The notes: generated by a model from the letters alone, not told the origin. A stretch of 64,000 nucleotides of DNA from Eucommia ulmoides (GCA_016647705.1 CM028338.1:15212240-15276239), one strand, 5' to 3'. Shown: positions 33,156-46,547, counted from the stretch's first letter. A program made the numbers and translations.

Positions 33156-34810
33156 GGTATATGTTCGGTACCCATTATTGTCATCATTACTATATTCTGC
33201 TATTGGGTTCGCTAATGAGTCAATGTGGACACTGCCTAGTTCAAGTTCAGGGGGATGTATTTTGTTTTGTCATACAGAATGATTAGGATGGATATGTATA
33301 TTTTTTTTGTATTGTATTGGGATAGTTATGTTTAGTTTTTGTTATGGATGCTTTATGTATGTGTAGTTTTTATGCTTTGTAGACATTTTTATGAATGTTG
33401 TAGACTTTAAAGTTTAAGTTTTTAATCCAGTTTTTGTTTATGCATGTTTTGAAAGCTTAGTGTAGTGTATGTATGTTAGTATATAGAATTAGAATAGATA
33501 TGTTTATGTATGAAGTAGTAATTACGTGTTGAGTTGTTGAGTTCGTCTGGGCCATTACTCGATGACGAAAATCATCCCCTAATTGTATATCGAGGTTGGG
33601 AGTAATGCCCATTCATGTGTGTTCTGTAATCTTGGCATGTCGATTAGGTAAAAGTCATTTTGATCCTAAATTGTACGATCACATAGACTCATTGTAAAGT
33701 TATTCAAATGATTTGACACCGATTATTCAATAATAAGTTCATGACACTTCTAAGGAACCTAGAACTTGATTGGGGGAAACTTGAGGCGAAATCCTAGGCG
33801 AGGTAGTTCATGAGACATGATTTAGGCTTTCATTTTTATCACTTGGGCCTTTGAAGCTTACCTTGTAAATTTTTTATCCTTCGTTACCCGAAGCTTATAG
33901 CCGTTTCAATTCTAAACATATATCAAATACCTGGGCTAATTAAATTTTTTCCAAACCATTGTCGCTGAACCTAAGGCACAAATTGAGTGAAATCAAGTTA
34001 GCATTTGTTAATGTTACTTGAAGTGAGCAGTTGGGTTTCAGACGAACTTTTTATTGGTTCAGTATTAGAGTTCTCACTTGTCATTTTCTATTATATTCAA
34101 ACACCCCTTTAATTGTACAAATCGAATAAGTTTGGGGGTGTGGTTTCTTATCTTTAAAAAAAAAGAATATAAATAAATAAACATTATGTAAATATAGTTT
34201 TATTCTCGTTTCTTTTGACAAGTGAATACAAAGTTCTTAAATATTTGTTCAGGGTTGTGTTTTAAATGTTTGGGGTTACGAGAGTAAATGAGCAATAATG
34301 TGTTTGTGGCTTGGGTATTGTTGAATTATAATGGTCACTTGTTTTCTATTCCTGAGATACCCTTGGCCATTTTGTAAAAATTGAAACAAGCCCTATTGAT
34401 CTTTTTCAACTTCCAAACCTACATTAGTGGAGAGTAAAACTCAATTGAGCATATAGACTTCCCAATCCTTTACGGTTTAAGTCATAAGCTTAGTTACTGA
34501 ATAATCTAATCTGGTGTTTGCATAGTCGTATATTTGAGTTTTCATGCATACACTTTGAATGGATCTAAAATGGCCTTTACTGATATTGAGTGTTGAAATT
34601 CTAGAACACCACTTAGTGTGTTTTATTCTTGAACTTGATTTGATTAGGGGCCGTTGAGGGAAGAACATTTTGGTTTCTTAGGTTGAACTTGGAACTCACA
34701 TGCTGTTACTTCTTGTTCGTTTATGTTTTTTTGTTTTTAGTATAGTAGTTTTAGTTTATGTGTTAGAGTGTTTTGCTCGGGGACTAGCAAAATTCCAAAT
34801 TTGGGGTATT
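33156..34810 (+). other. 3' noncoding region and polypurine tract of G2
   Basis: Long T-rich noncoding DNA, colinear with the interior of G3 from about 33560. It ends 'ggggactagcaaaattcc' and TTTGGGGTATT directly before the right LTR; this purine-rich end is the expected start of plus-strand synthesis. Confidence 0.8.
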
Positions 34811-36132
34811 TGATAGGTTGAAAATACCTATCTATTTCAAAGCCGAATTTGGTAGTTTTCGAGTGTTTTAGTAATATTTAATTGTGTTTATGTTCATTTT
34901 TATGTAAATAAAGTGTAGGGACGTAATCGATTGATAATCAAGTAAAACGGTGGGAAAGCGGTGAAAAAATGATGAAGAGGATCAAAAGTTTAATGCAATA
35001 GTTTCACTACTATAGTGGTCAGCCCACTGCTGCAACGGTGAAACAATAGAGAGTGGCCAAACTTTTTGGTGCTCACCGTTGTAGCGGTGAGATCCATCGT
35101 TACAACAGTGAAACGACAGAAGGCCCATCGCTGCAACGGTCACAAGCCAATTGTATTTAAGATATTTTTAGATATTTTGGGCCTTGTCTTATACCCCTTT
35201 CCTCTACCATGTTCCATGAATGTCTAACACTTGATCTTAACCTATTTTTGAGAGCTTGAATATGAGATTTCATATATGGAGAATAGACAACTTTCCCGAA
35301 TTAGTCTTTGGTGAAAGTGGACCACTGTACTCTAAGATTTACCCTTTCTATCTTTGTATCTGAACTTTTTATCATGAATGATGATAAATCTCTCTTTTTT
35401 TAATGTTTGTATGGTTGAGAACATGGTAGGCTAGATAGATATTATCTAGGGGTTGATTGAGTTCATGTATATACACGTTTGATTGAATACATATTTCTTT
35501 AATGATTGTTTGTCTAAATCCAATTGTGTTCACCATTTTATTAAAATTTTAATAATATTGTCATGGTATTAGGGTTGGTTTTAAGAAAACGGGGTTTGAC
35601 ACTCGGGAGAGGTAACCCTAGTTTCAGACTAGGGTTAAACACATCATGACGATCTAATGACCCAGGACGGCATTATAAAGTGTAGAATCCATGAGGTTGG
35701 GTCAAGACTCATGTCAATAAGTGTCGTATATACATTGAGAGGGACTTCAATGTTGACGCAAAGTCACATATTCGCTCACTTTAGACTCAGAAGAGGTAGT
35801 GAGCGAGTTTCTGATACTTAGATTGTCGGATAGGATAAACACCATTATTGTAAACTAAACGAATTCAAACATGTATAAGTGAATAGAATCAATCCCTAGG
35901 TAATCCATTTTATTATAATTAATCCAATAGTTGTTAGTTTAATTTAGTTTTTCAAATTAGCAACTCAAACAATTCTTGAACCGTCTAGATAATATAAGAC
36001 TATGTCAATTGTAGTATTCAATTAATGCAAACACCTTTCCCAGAGGACAACATCCGATCGTAAGATCCACTACATTAAAACTTGAACTAATGCACTTGCG
36101 AGTTAAATCAAGGCGTGAAAAAGTCAAGTTCA
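34811..36132 (+). repeat. 3' LTR of G2
   Basis: TGATAGGTTG...AAGTTCA, colinear with the 5' LTR. It has more copies of the palindrome-like motif than the 5' LTR (about 35005-35150, for example GCTCACCGTTGTAGCGGTGAG). It also carries both conserved stem-loops (second at 35773-35805, 8 paired bases). Confidence 0.9.
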
Positions 36133-36137
36133 CCGAC
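36133..36137. repeat. target-site duplication of G2, right
   Basis: CCGAC directly after the terminal CA of the right LTR. The pair fixes both LTR ends to the base. Confidence 0.85.
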
Positions 36138-37754
36138 CCAAGAATCCCAGAATCGATCGGTTGAATGGGCCTATTTCCAACCATCTCTATGGAAAAAGAA
36201 TCGAGATATGTGTCACTTACCATAACAGTATCCAAATAATTGACGAGGAGTTACCAAACTAGTCTTCTCCCCTCATATATAAAGGTTAGAATCCAACAAG
36301 TCTGAGGTATGTAAGATCATACGTTCAATCCTGTGCAAACTTTCATTAACTTTCTCTTAGCATCCCATACTGATTCTCATATCATAGGTGCAATTCCAGC
36401 AAGTCCACCCATGGTGCACTATTTTTTAGGAACCAAACCAAGAGAAAGTGAAATAACATCTACCGTCCATCACGTCTCCAATCTCAGAAGTTGATGTGTC
36501 TGGTGATCCATTTCCAAGCATCATCTACAAGTATAAATAGTAAATCATGAAAAATGAAATCCTACGTTATGACCTAGAAATACTATTAATTGATTGCACA
36601 TTTATTCTCATTATGTAGTAATATAATCTTAGCTGTTTAATACTCCCCCATAAACTTGGCTATCTAGAGAGACAAGATTCGACCGTCAAAGATGAAAATA
36701 GGTTTTGTCAAGTCCTTTAGTGAATATGTCTACAATTTTATCCTTATAAGGAACAAATTGGACTCGATGTATGCCAGTAAGAATGCGATCCCCTATGAAG
36801 TGGCAGTCAAATCCAACATGCTTAGTATGACCATGAAAAATATGATTTCAATCTATGTAAGTAGGGTTGAGATTATCACATGGTAAGATGATAGGCGTGG
36901 AGATAGAAAATTACAACTCCTGAAGCGGATGAAGTACCTATATAGATTCGGTAGAAACGTAAGCAAGAGATTGATACTCTGCTTCGGCACTAGAGCAAGA
37001 GCCAATGGATTATTTTGGCTATCCAAGAGATTAGATTGGAGATCAAGAGAAAAAACTAGTGGCAAAGCAATGAGAGTCAAGACAACCTGCCCAATCAGAA
37101 TTAGAATACGGATTGAGGTTTAAGGGAGTAGCATTGCACTGAAAAATAAGAGTAAAGTCTAAAGTCCCTTTTAATTAGTGAAGCAACTGTTTAGAGGTTA
37201 TAAGATGATGCGACCGAGGTTGACCCATGAACTGAGCAACATGATGAACAACATTGGCAAAGTGAAGTCTGGTGAAGTGATATATTGCAATGAGCCAAAC
37301 AATTGTTAATATTCAATGGTATCAGACAAGAGATCCCCGATATGTGATGATAATTGAGTTTTTACACATACAGGGTTTGCAATCTCTCATAGAAAAGTTG
37401 CAAGAAGATCAACAATACACTTGAGCTGATAGAGGTGTAGACGAGTAAATGAGAGAGTTGCTTCAAGGTCCATAAAGAAAGATAAAGAACCAAGGTCATT
37501 GAGCTCAAACTGCTTGATAAGAGTGGTGATGAACAATGAAACTAGAGATGGTTGATTGCTAGTAAGGATAATGTTGTCAATACATAAAAGAAAAACTATA
37601 ACTACAGTATCAAAGCAATAGATAAATAAAGAGTGATCCACACAACAATAGGTAAAATCATACTATTATAGGAAAGTGTTGAGACATTGAACCCAAGCTC
37701 GGGGGTGCTTGTTTCATATATAAATAGGGTTTCGTAGATGAGAGACATGATGAT
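36138..37754 (-). mobile_element. Ty1/copia remnant E: RT, RNase H, start of 3' LTR
   Basis: On the minus strand, 37641-37387 shows IIL-containing RT sequence ending DLGSLSFFMDLEA, a copia RT hallmark region. 37080-36680 matches copia RNase H ('SSAEAEY', 'HTKHVGFDCHFIGDRIL', 'KIVDIFTKGL'). A purine run (TATGGGGGAG) near 36655 marks the polypurine tract, and 36138-36650 is then LTR. It is interrupted on the right by G4 (starts 37755) and on the left by G2, so it is older than both. Lineage differs from SIRE. Broken. Confidence 0.75.
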
Positions 37755-40648
37755 TGTAGACACCGGATTTTACCCAGTTAATGTCGAATAGAAAGTACAA
37801 GTTCAGATAAAGTTTAAATTGAGGTTTAAAGAAAATAAATTTCTACCTTAGATCATATTGGATACTTCAAAAAACTAGAAAAAGACATAAAACAACATAA
37901 AACTGTTAAATATGATTGAATTTGGTTAACTAAAAGTTTCGAGTCAACCTCAAAATTACTAAAGTTAAGGGGGACTAAAATTACATTATTAGAGGTTGAT
38001 TTCTATGAAATCACCTTTAATATGATTAAAAATTGGTTACTAGCCTTTAATTTAAGGAAATTTCACAAATTACTCTTGTTTGCCGTTTTCACCCCTGGAA
38101 CATTTACTATCACCGATTTTGTCTTTTTGACACAAAACATACTTCTTTAAATTTTTGTTTAAAACATTAATCCTCCATAAATTAGGACAAAGACCTTGAT
38201 CAAACCAAGGAAACTATCATGGCAAGTCTAAATTACCCAAAGTAACTGAGACTTAAGACTCGGTTCGAAACCAACCAAATCGAAGTCATCATGACTGGTA
38301 TTCAAAGCCCATCACATCAAGGGCCCCATCATGTATTTAATGACTCATTTAATGAGAATTAAATTCCAAGATATTTCCAATATATTTCCTACTAAAATAT
38401 CTAAGGTAGAAACCTAGTTACTTGTAAAGTAACTATCAGTTCCAAATCCAACAGATTCGATTTGCCTCAAGTTATTCATTAAATAAGCCATCAAATCAAC
38501 CTCGATCAAGAATTAAATGCTTGAAATAAAATAGGGAGACTAAATTCAAAGAACCTAGATATTTTGATCAAAATATCTTAGGGAAACCAATTTACTTGAA
38601 ATGTAACTAAACGGTTACAAGACTAACCAAACCAATTCTATACTACCAAAGAGCATTCAATGCCCATAAAATCAAGTGTCATGATCAAGCATTAAACACA
38701 AAATGACACATGAAGACTGCATGCATTGAACTTCCAAATCATTAAATGTAATCTAACTAAAATAGTTCGAGCAACTAATACTTAGCAAGCATACCGAACC
38801 GAAATGTATCACATCATGCATGAAATGCCCCATGTGCAAGCCAATCATGAGTAAGGATTGCTAATGATGAACAATCATTAGCAATGATGAGTAATGATTT
38901 CCAATCATTACCTAAGATATTTTGAGATTTTGTAACAATTACAAAATCTTATTGAATCTTCCATATTCGTCCAAAACCATTAAACTACAAGATATCAAAT
39001 GGTTACGCCTATACCATACAACCCCTAAGAAGTAGAATATGATACCCTATGAATTAGCTAATGAGGAAGGTCCCTGAACCTAGAAATAGGTAGCTTGTTT
39101 TCACAATTTAAAGGGTTTAATCCAAAGCTTTCTCTCTCTAGTCTCAAATTTCTCTCTTGGGCCTAAGGAGTTCTCAAGCCTTCTATTCCAAAAACACCCC
39201 AAAATTCTATCAAAATACCTTCCTAAAGGTGTTCTTAAGGATATTGGGGGAAGATCTCAAGTAGTTGTCGATGAACGATCGAGAACAACCGAGAAGATTC
39301 AAATAAGGAGAATAAGGAGATCACTTAGGGAAAGACCACTCCCCTAAATTAGGTAAGTCTTCTCAAAATCCCTTCGATTTTGACTTAAAATATGGTTATA
39401 TTACTTGTATAAAGCACATTTGTTTAGTTCATAGATTCATATTCCATGTACATATTATACATATCAATAAAAAGTGAAAAACGTCGAAAACATGTCAAAA
39501 ACATTAAAATAAGTCAACAACATCCAAAAATATGTCAAGACCATCAAGACCATTAAGAACATGTCAAGAACACGACAAAAACATCAATCACACCATGAGT
39601 TGTACATAACATCTTTGACTCTCTCAAGAACATATGAAACCGAACTCTAAAAAAACTCAAATCAAACCTCTAATTACTAACTGCAAGCAACTAACTACTA
39701 ACAACTAACTTTACATGTCTGCAATAATCTAGGTCACAACCTAGAACTAAGTCATCAATCTTGTGGACTGACACCATATATATATAGAGGTCCTTCCTTT
39801 ATTCTGAATTTTTAGCCACAAGATATATATACTACCCCGTTGAGACCCTTGTGGCTAAAAATTCAAAATAAAGGAAAAACTTCTATTCCTTTGGGGATAT
39901 GTGTGTATCTTCTTCAGAAACATTTTCATTTTCTGTAGTTATGAGTAGGGCTCAGACATAAACTATATATTTTCTTTTCTTTTTTAAACTAATAAATTAA
40001 ACATAAAGTAAGTTCAGTTGGAGTGTTCTTGACAAAATCAAAAGTAAATATCCACATATCATCGGTGTAGGCAACCCACGTACAGGTTCAATCACTTGTT
40101 TAAATAAAAAATTCAAAATTAGTTTCATTTTATATGCTTCATTTGTTGCTGCTGATAGACAGTAACTTTTATTTACTTTCCTTACATTAAAAATGCATAA
40201 AAAGACAAAAACATAAACATAGGAAATATTTTGTTAAACAAAACGAAAGGAAATTATTTGGACTTTGTTTAAATGTGAACATCTATTTAGACTGAGGTAC
40301 CGTCTTCAGACAGGAGTTTCAGGGTGCTTAACACCCTCCTCAAGAATAACTGACTCCCGATAAAAGGCCAAATATGTTCGAGTAAAAACTTAGGCCATTT
40401 CAAACAAAAATGAATTTCTAAATTCTCGAGGACGTAGCATATTATTTAATCTCTTGCTAGGTAGAGACTCATTTTCTAACATAAATCTTGGCCCAAAGAA
40501 CATTTTAAAATCCAGTGCCCAAAAAATCCCATGAAAACTCGTTTTTGAAAATAAATGGATTTTGAATATTTCAAGAGGGAGAAATGAAACTTTATTTTGT
40601 TCTTATTCCCATTCTATACTTCTTCTGCTTTCAAAAAATCTGAGGTCC
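37755..40648 (+). repeat. 5' LTR of G4
   Basis: Begins TGTAGACACCGGATTTTACC and ends GAGGTCCA before the primer site. The last 380 bases align with 53175-53593 ('ggtgcttaa.ac..tc', 'aa.aactgactccc', 'agactcatt'). The middle is AT-rich with short direct repeats such as 'catcaagaccattaagaacatgtcaag' variants near 39480-39600. Confidence 0.72.
39794..39876. repeat. 29-base near-perfect hairpin within G4 LTR
   Basis: TTCCTTTATTCTGAATTTTT and the following AGCCACAAG pair with CTTGTGGCTAAAAATTCA and AAATAAAGGAA, with one mismatch and a loop of 25 bases. This could be a tiny fold-back insertion or a secondary structure proper to the LTR. Confidence 0.85.
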
Positions 40649-40653
40649 ATCGG

Positions 40654-40671
40654 CTGGCAACACCACTGGAG
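40654..40671 (+). promoter_or_regulatory. primer binding site of G4
   Basis: TGGCAACACCACTGGAGA lies five bases after the LTR end. It resembles the TGGCGACTCCNCTGGGGA site usual in Tat/Ogre elements (tRNA-Arg type, from memory). The equivalent site of G5 is at 53599. Confidence 0.65.
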
Positions 40672-41391
40672 AGTTTTGAGGGTCAAGCCTAGTTGGAGTC
40701 TAAATCTATTTTTACGAATAACTAAAACCCAAGAAATATGTCTTCGGATTTAAAAATAAATGATTCCCTTTAAAAAAAAAATTAATAATAATTTTTTTTC
40801 ATGCTTTGTTTACATACTTGCTTGCACGTATTTACTGTCTTTACATGTCTGCAATTACTTTACTGTCTTTAAATATTTGCATTTAATTTACTATCTTTAA
40901 AATTTTGCATTTACTTACTGTATACTCTCTTCAATGCACGAGTACCACTTTGCATTGCATGTCATGAGAAAAACCCAAAGTCGCAAACCTCTTAGGGATA
41001 GAGAGGATTGCAGTAGGGGCTGAAGTCGTGTAATTTGGTCACGCCAACCTAAGCTCCAAAACCCAGTAGAATAGAGAGAGGAGTTAGTAGAAGCAAGACC
41101 GGTTGATTTATCCCCTACGATCTGGCTTCGAAACTTGCCTCGCTTGGATCACCAACCAACAATGGATGTTCCCTTGGGGAGGATGCCAAAAGTTTGAAGA
41201 TCTAGGAATCAAAGCTTTCTTGAATGCGTTAATAGAAAATCCATGAACCACATATAGTGAGCTTATAATAAAATCCTATTGTACTTAGGAAACTCTCTTG
41301 GAGAGAGATATTTATATTGTTGTCAGTATATATGATTGCCCTGAAACCATGCAAAAGAGGACCTCTAGGACTAGTAAAGAGTGAAATAGTA
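40672..41391 (+). other. leader of G4
   Basis: Noncoding leader. It shares 'gagggtcaagcctag' and 'tcaccaaccaac.at.gatgttcc' with the leader of G5 (53620-54060), confirming a common family. Confidence 0.6.
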
Positions 41392-42229
41392 ATGATAATA
41401 TATCAGCTGCACTAACAGATTCGTCACAAGTTTCAGTTAGCCTAATAACAAGGGTAAGAGTTACAAGATTCAATGGAGCACTTAATGGGCTAATTTAAGA
41501 GATATGGGTTGAGTCTACCATAGTGAAACCCAAATTAGGCCTAAAGAATGATCATGGTCTAATCCCTCTTATAAAAGCAAGAGAATGGGCTTAGGCATAA
41601 ACCAGAATGAGCCTAGGTATAAGACCCACGAAATTTCAAAAAAAATATTTTATTATTTAGTCTTTTAATTTTAATTTAGGTTATTTATTTGATGAATTCT
41701 AATGCATGACTGCCAACTTGTCTTTTTCTTTTTAGATTAGGAGTGCAAGGTAAGATAAGAAGCTTCTTTATTCTTTCCTTTGTCTTTCTTTATTTTATTC
41801 TTGTGGTTGCAGGTACTATTCATTATTACTATTCACACGCACTATTTACTAGCTAGGGTTTTCCGTTAGTGTTGGGTACCTATTTAAGAGAGTTGTATCC
41901 TATGGGAAAAATACATTACTTTGATTAAAATAATTGTGAGAGTTTTCTCTTTAGTTCTTTAGAGAACTTTTCCTTAACTTATTAAGATTTCTTGTGGCGT
42001 TCAATCTCTATATCTTTGGTTCATGATTCGTAATAGTCATTGGGTCAAGATCATTACTTATACCATATGCTTGCGTTTCGTTCATAAAAGTTGGGTCAAG
42101 GTAATCAATCCTAAATTTTGTATTTTTACGTTTTTACTTTTCCTTCATAAATCTAAATTTAGTTCGATCCTCGTGAAGAAACCCTAAGTTGGTTTCGGGT
42201 CTCACTAATTCTAGGTGAGGTTTACATCA
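41392..42229 (+). mobile_element. solo LTR of gypsy family T inserted in G4
   Basis: Aligns along its length with the LTR at 51790-52602 (start TGATRA..., 'gcacttaatgg.ctaattcaagagat', end 'cgggtctcactaat...ggtgaggttt.catca'). It is flanked by AATAG on both sides (41387-41391 and 42230-42234), a plausible five-base target duplication. No internal region is present, so it is the product of recombination between two LTRs. The start is uncertain by three bases. Confidence 0.8.
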
Positions 42230-42234
42230 AATAG

Positions 42235-44600
42235 CCAATTAAGAATTGTCATTTTCTTTACCTATGATCCTTGTCACAGTCTGAAAATTGTTCAAAAATC
42301 AATTTGACTATTGAACAAGCCATGGGATGGAATAATGAAAATCCTTATTATGACTATAGGATGCTTTATTAGACTTGAAAACATCGTTTTGTCCGAACTC
42401 AGGTCTTGCTTTAGTTTGAGGTCGATAATGACAAAGAATTGATATGAGATTTCCATTCGTCCAAATAAAAAGTGTCAATTGAGTCTGTAAAAGAAAAAAG
42501 CACCCTATCTATGGGGTAGTCGTGTCAAAATGTGATGTGATTTTAAATTATAAAATTTGGAATTAATGAAAATCTCATCTCAAACTGAGTAATGGTCAAA
42601 TTCAAACACCTTTGTAGGCAAATAATATTGACTTAACTGTTACTTAGTTAGGAAGATTGCTCCATGTAAGAAAACTCTCATCTGCTATTCACTAGTTCAC
42701 ACTCCTGCACAAACACGATAGCTTATCCAAATAGAAGACATAGAGGAACAGTCGAATGAACCTATCGGGGTAATCTAATTAAAGGAAAACATAGTCTCAC
42801 TAAAACAATCCGTTAGCCAGTTTTTTGAGAGTTTGTAACAACTCCACTATTCTCAGCAAACCCTGTAGTCTGAGTTCAAACCCAGGATCTCATAGAACTA
42901 GTAACTAACCATTCGCCTTCTAGTTCCTAAGGCCCTATCCCAGTTATACTAGAAACTAATGACAGATTCAAAAAGAAGGTGTAAAAGAAATATGAAAAGA
43001 CATCCCTACTTACTGAGACATTACTGCAAATGGAAAAAACACTCCAAAAAGTAAAGAAGACAGAATCAGGAACCAATGCTCGATATCTCAACTTATCTTC
43101 TATACCTCAAATGAAATTCCCTGACAACTTTACCATGCCCACATTCACAAAGTATGATGGATCAGGATGCCCAGATTGGTACTTACAATGTTATAAGAAT
43201 GAAATGGGGGGTTTATATCCATAACGAAGTGTTCGCCATTTAGATTTTCCAACAATCATTAGATGGGCCTACTACTGGTTGGTATTCAACAATATAATAT
43301 TCAAAGGTAAAGACATTACTTGACATAGTCAAGATTTTTAGTGAACAATATGGCTATAATTAAGAGGTTTCGCAAAACAAAAGCTATTTCCAAACCTTAA
43401 CTAGAAAGAGTGAGGAAAGTTTCTGGGAATATGTTGTCTAATGGAAGGATAGAGCCACACAAGTAGTATCACCAATGAAGGTGGCCGAGGTGGTCCAAAC
43501 GTTTGTCGAGGCTCAACCTCACCCTTACTACGAGCCTTTATTGAACACACTCAATGGCCTATTCTCCAATGTAATCCTTCGAGGGCAATATATAGAAGAT
43601 GGTGTTGGGACTGATAGAATTCAAAAGCTGACAGAGCATAATAATAAGAGAGACAGACCTGAAAAGAAAGATCCCGAAATAGAAATGATAGGCCAAGGTT
43701 AAAGACGTCAACCGAACATTCAACCTTAGTACAAACCTCAATAGCTAAATCCTCCAAAATATAAAAACCAAGCCTTTCAAAAATCAAGACCACCTCAATT
43801 TACACATTTTCTAGCTCTAGCATACAACCCATATCCATATCAAGCTCCTTATAAAGATCTGCCAGAACCTCCAAACTCGTTTAACTATCTACAAAATTTC
43901 AGACCCAATCCATTTTTTAGAGGACCAAGGCAGTTTGCCCCTCTCCCTATAACCCTTTCTCAAATCTTCGAGGAATGCGTTAAGAATAAAATGCTTGTAC
44001 CTATACCCCAAAATCACCTAAACCCTCAAAACACATCATTTAATCCAAACTAATTCTATGCTTATTACTTTGGAACACCAGGTCACTATACCGACAATTG
44101 CTACTCGCTGAAACACAAAATAGAAGACCTTAGACAAGACAAGGTGATATACTTTGCAAAAAATGGGGAGACATCTCAACCCAAATATTAACAGATCCCA
44201 TTACCTAAGCATCATAACTCATCTCTAACTGTCAACATGGTTGAAAGAGAATGGGAGACCAATTCCAATGACTATAGTAATATATGAAAAACTGATCCCA
44301 AACCAGTAGAAGTAGTATGGGTAGAAGCCAAAACCTGCCCTAAGGCCTACTGGGTAGATATGTCCGTTCCCTCTTGGGGAAGAAGTGATAGACCAATCTC
44401 TAAAACTAGCTAGGAAAGTGAGTTCAAGGATGAAGATAATTAAGGAAAGGGACCCATGATAGATGAGGATTTAGAACTGACAAGGGGAAAAGAAGAAACA
44501 TCCCAAGAGCGAAAAGAGTTAGACCAGATATGGATAGAAATTGGTACGTTGAACAAAAATGTCACTGATATAGCAGTCATAGTTGGGAAAGTCTAAAATT
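42235..44600 (+). pseudogene. Ogre-type gag remnant (G4)
   Basis: Recognisable segments are FPDNFTMPTFTKYDGSG (about 43115), as in the Tat/Ogre capsid region; VAEVVQTFVEAQPHPYYEPL (about 43478) with a following 'YIEDGVGTDRI' (about 43590); and a zinc-binding-like FGTPGHYTDNCYSLKHKIED near 44070. Broken. Confidence 0.75.
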
Positions 44601-44899
44601 TATATCAACTGCCCAAGAAAGAATTTTCGAGAAGCACACTATCACTCCCACATAAGAAGAGATTCAACTGCATTTACCGAAGTCAAGATAACCAATAGTA
44701 CGAATCAAACCAAGCCTTGAAAATATTTTTTGCAAAATAATTCCCAGACTAAAATATATTATAGAACCCTTGGTAGATGACCGAGCTACCAATCCAAGAC
44801 AATTCTTGGATAAACATGGTCGATTGTGGCTTCATGAAGTTAAACCTTGATAAAGAATAGGATTCAGGAGTTTCTCGCCTCACCACACATCCACAAACA

Positions 44900-46490
44900 T
44901 TTTGAAACCCAATAATAATTTGACCTAAAACCATCCTATCCTTAGAAATGCCAAAGAAAGAACCAGTGAAAATTTTGAAATAAGTACCTTGGAATTACTC
45001 TAGAACAATAAAAACCAATACCGTAAAGACAGAAGACCAAGTAGGTGAGCCTAGAGGTTTTACTCGAAATGGAACAATCTTTGTCGCTCCAAACTTGCTA
45101 AAAGTACTAGATGAATAACCCAAGGGTATCCCTAATAAAAGTGTCAATGAGGAAAAAGTACAAGAATTATCGGAGGTAGTAAAGAACAACGAGTACAAGA
45201 TCGTCGGACAACTAAGCAAAGCGCCGACACATATTTCGATATTATTGTTGCTAATGACCTCAGAAGTACATCAGAATGTGCTCTTGAAATTCCTTAATGA
45301 GGCTCATGTACCAAGCTCCATATCACAGGATTATTTCACTAACATAGTAGATAATATTCTCAGTACCAATCTCGTTACCTTCATTGACAATGGTATACCA
45401 TCTGAATGAGTTGGGTATATCAAACTACTCAACATATCTGTGCAGTACCGAGATTTCATCCTCTCCAGATTCCTAGTAGAATATGGATCCGTGCCTAACA
45501 TATGTCCTCTAAATAAGCTCAAGAAAATAGGGGTATATAATGATCTAATCCGAACCACTATTATCACCTTTGGGCTTTCGATGGTGAGAAAAGAGAATCT
45601 ATGGGAGAAATCATACTACCAATCGTCATAGGCCTGGTTACTTTTTAAGTGGACCTACAGGTTTTAGATATACTAGCTGCCTATAACTGCTCCTTAGAAG
45701 GGCTTGGATACATTTGGCAAGGGCAGTTCTCTCATCGCTCCGTCAAAAAATAAAAATCATCTTCGAGTACAGTATTATTACCGTCTACATTGAAGAATAT
45801 CATACCATCTACCGAACCCCAATTGAGCTTGTAATAGTAGCCGAGCATGTCGAGTAGGCAGCGTCTTTCTAAGCCTTTGACATTACTAATGCCTTATATG
45901 TTCGAGAAGGGAGTCTACTGCCAACACCTAGACTATCCACTGCCACCATCATGTTAGCCACTTACATGAGAATCATGAACTTCGACCCAAAGATAGAAAT
46001 TGGTAAAAGGGAAGCAAGAATACGATCCTTGCTAATCAAACAAAAACTTGACAATTATGGACTAGGGTATGTTCCAAGCCTAAATAGGGTATTCAAAAAA
46101 TAACTTGGGAAGAATAAAGAATTGAGGATGATTTCTAATATCTGGGTTATCTTTCCATTCGCTACTAGCATAATACGAGCCAAGAAAAAGAAAAAAAAAA
46201 AAACAAACCTGACTTTTTGGTAATATCTTACCATGCCAAGGCTAACCCCCCACGACTGTAGTCAGAAAACATATTTTTCATGACCAACAAGGAAAGGAAT
46301 GACGTCGGAGTAGCGGAACTAGCCAATAGCCTCATCAATTAGAAATCTCATCCAATCCCTATTCGACGAGGACTTCGGTAATCAAGAAGCAGCCGTAATA
46401 TCTCCTATCTGGTTAGCCATCAGATAGTCGAGATTATATTATCTCTAGATCCTTTTAACTTTTTGAAATTTATGTTTTTGTATTGTAGTA
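44900..46490 (+). pseudogene. Ogre-type protease and linker region (G4)
   Basis: The protease region runs near 45150-45650. KIVGQLSKAPTHISILLLL, VLLKFLNEAHVPSSISQDYF and VEYGSVPNICPLNKLKKIG correspond to the Ogre protease, where the active-site DxGSS-like motif precedes 'LNVMP'. A linker with poor similarity follows. Broken. Confidence 0.7.
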
Positions 46491-46547
46491 CTGGTTATGC
46501 TAAGAAAATAACATATTTAAAATCAGGTTTTATATTTACTTTTTCAG
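46491..46547 (+). promoter_or_regulatory. candidate 3' end of the Ogre intron (G4)
   Basis: A T-rich tract ending TTTACTTTTTCAG at 46547 precedes the RT part and fits a 3' splice site. The opposite-strand copy has the same arrangement (TTTATTTTATAG). Ogre elements are known to splice an intron between protease and RT. The 5' splice site was not located with confidence. Confidence 0.45.

Larger units (their letters stand above)
18914..36132 (+). mobile_element. Athila-type Ty3/gypsy element G2 (hosts G3)
   Basis: Both LTRs are present (18914-20190 and 34811-36132) and flanked by the five-base target duplication CCGAC (18909-18913 and 36133-36137). The order inside is tRNA-Asp primer site, gag, protease, RT, RNase H, integrase, a long 3' region with a second reading frame, and a polypurine tract. 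G3 (23562-28621) sits within its RT region. The two LTRs differ by roughly one base in ten over the first 150 bases by eye, suggesting an age of a few million years at usual plant rates. Broken at many places, though complete in outline. Confidence 0.92.

Noticed and set aside
36692-37123. Plus-strand open frames
   Set aside because: Shadows of the minus-strand copia RNase H region of element E.
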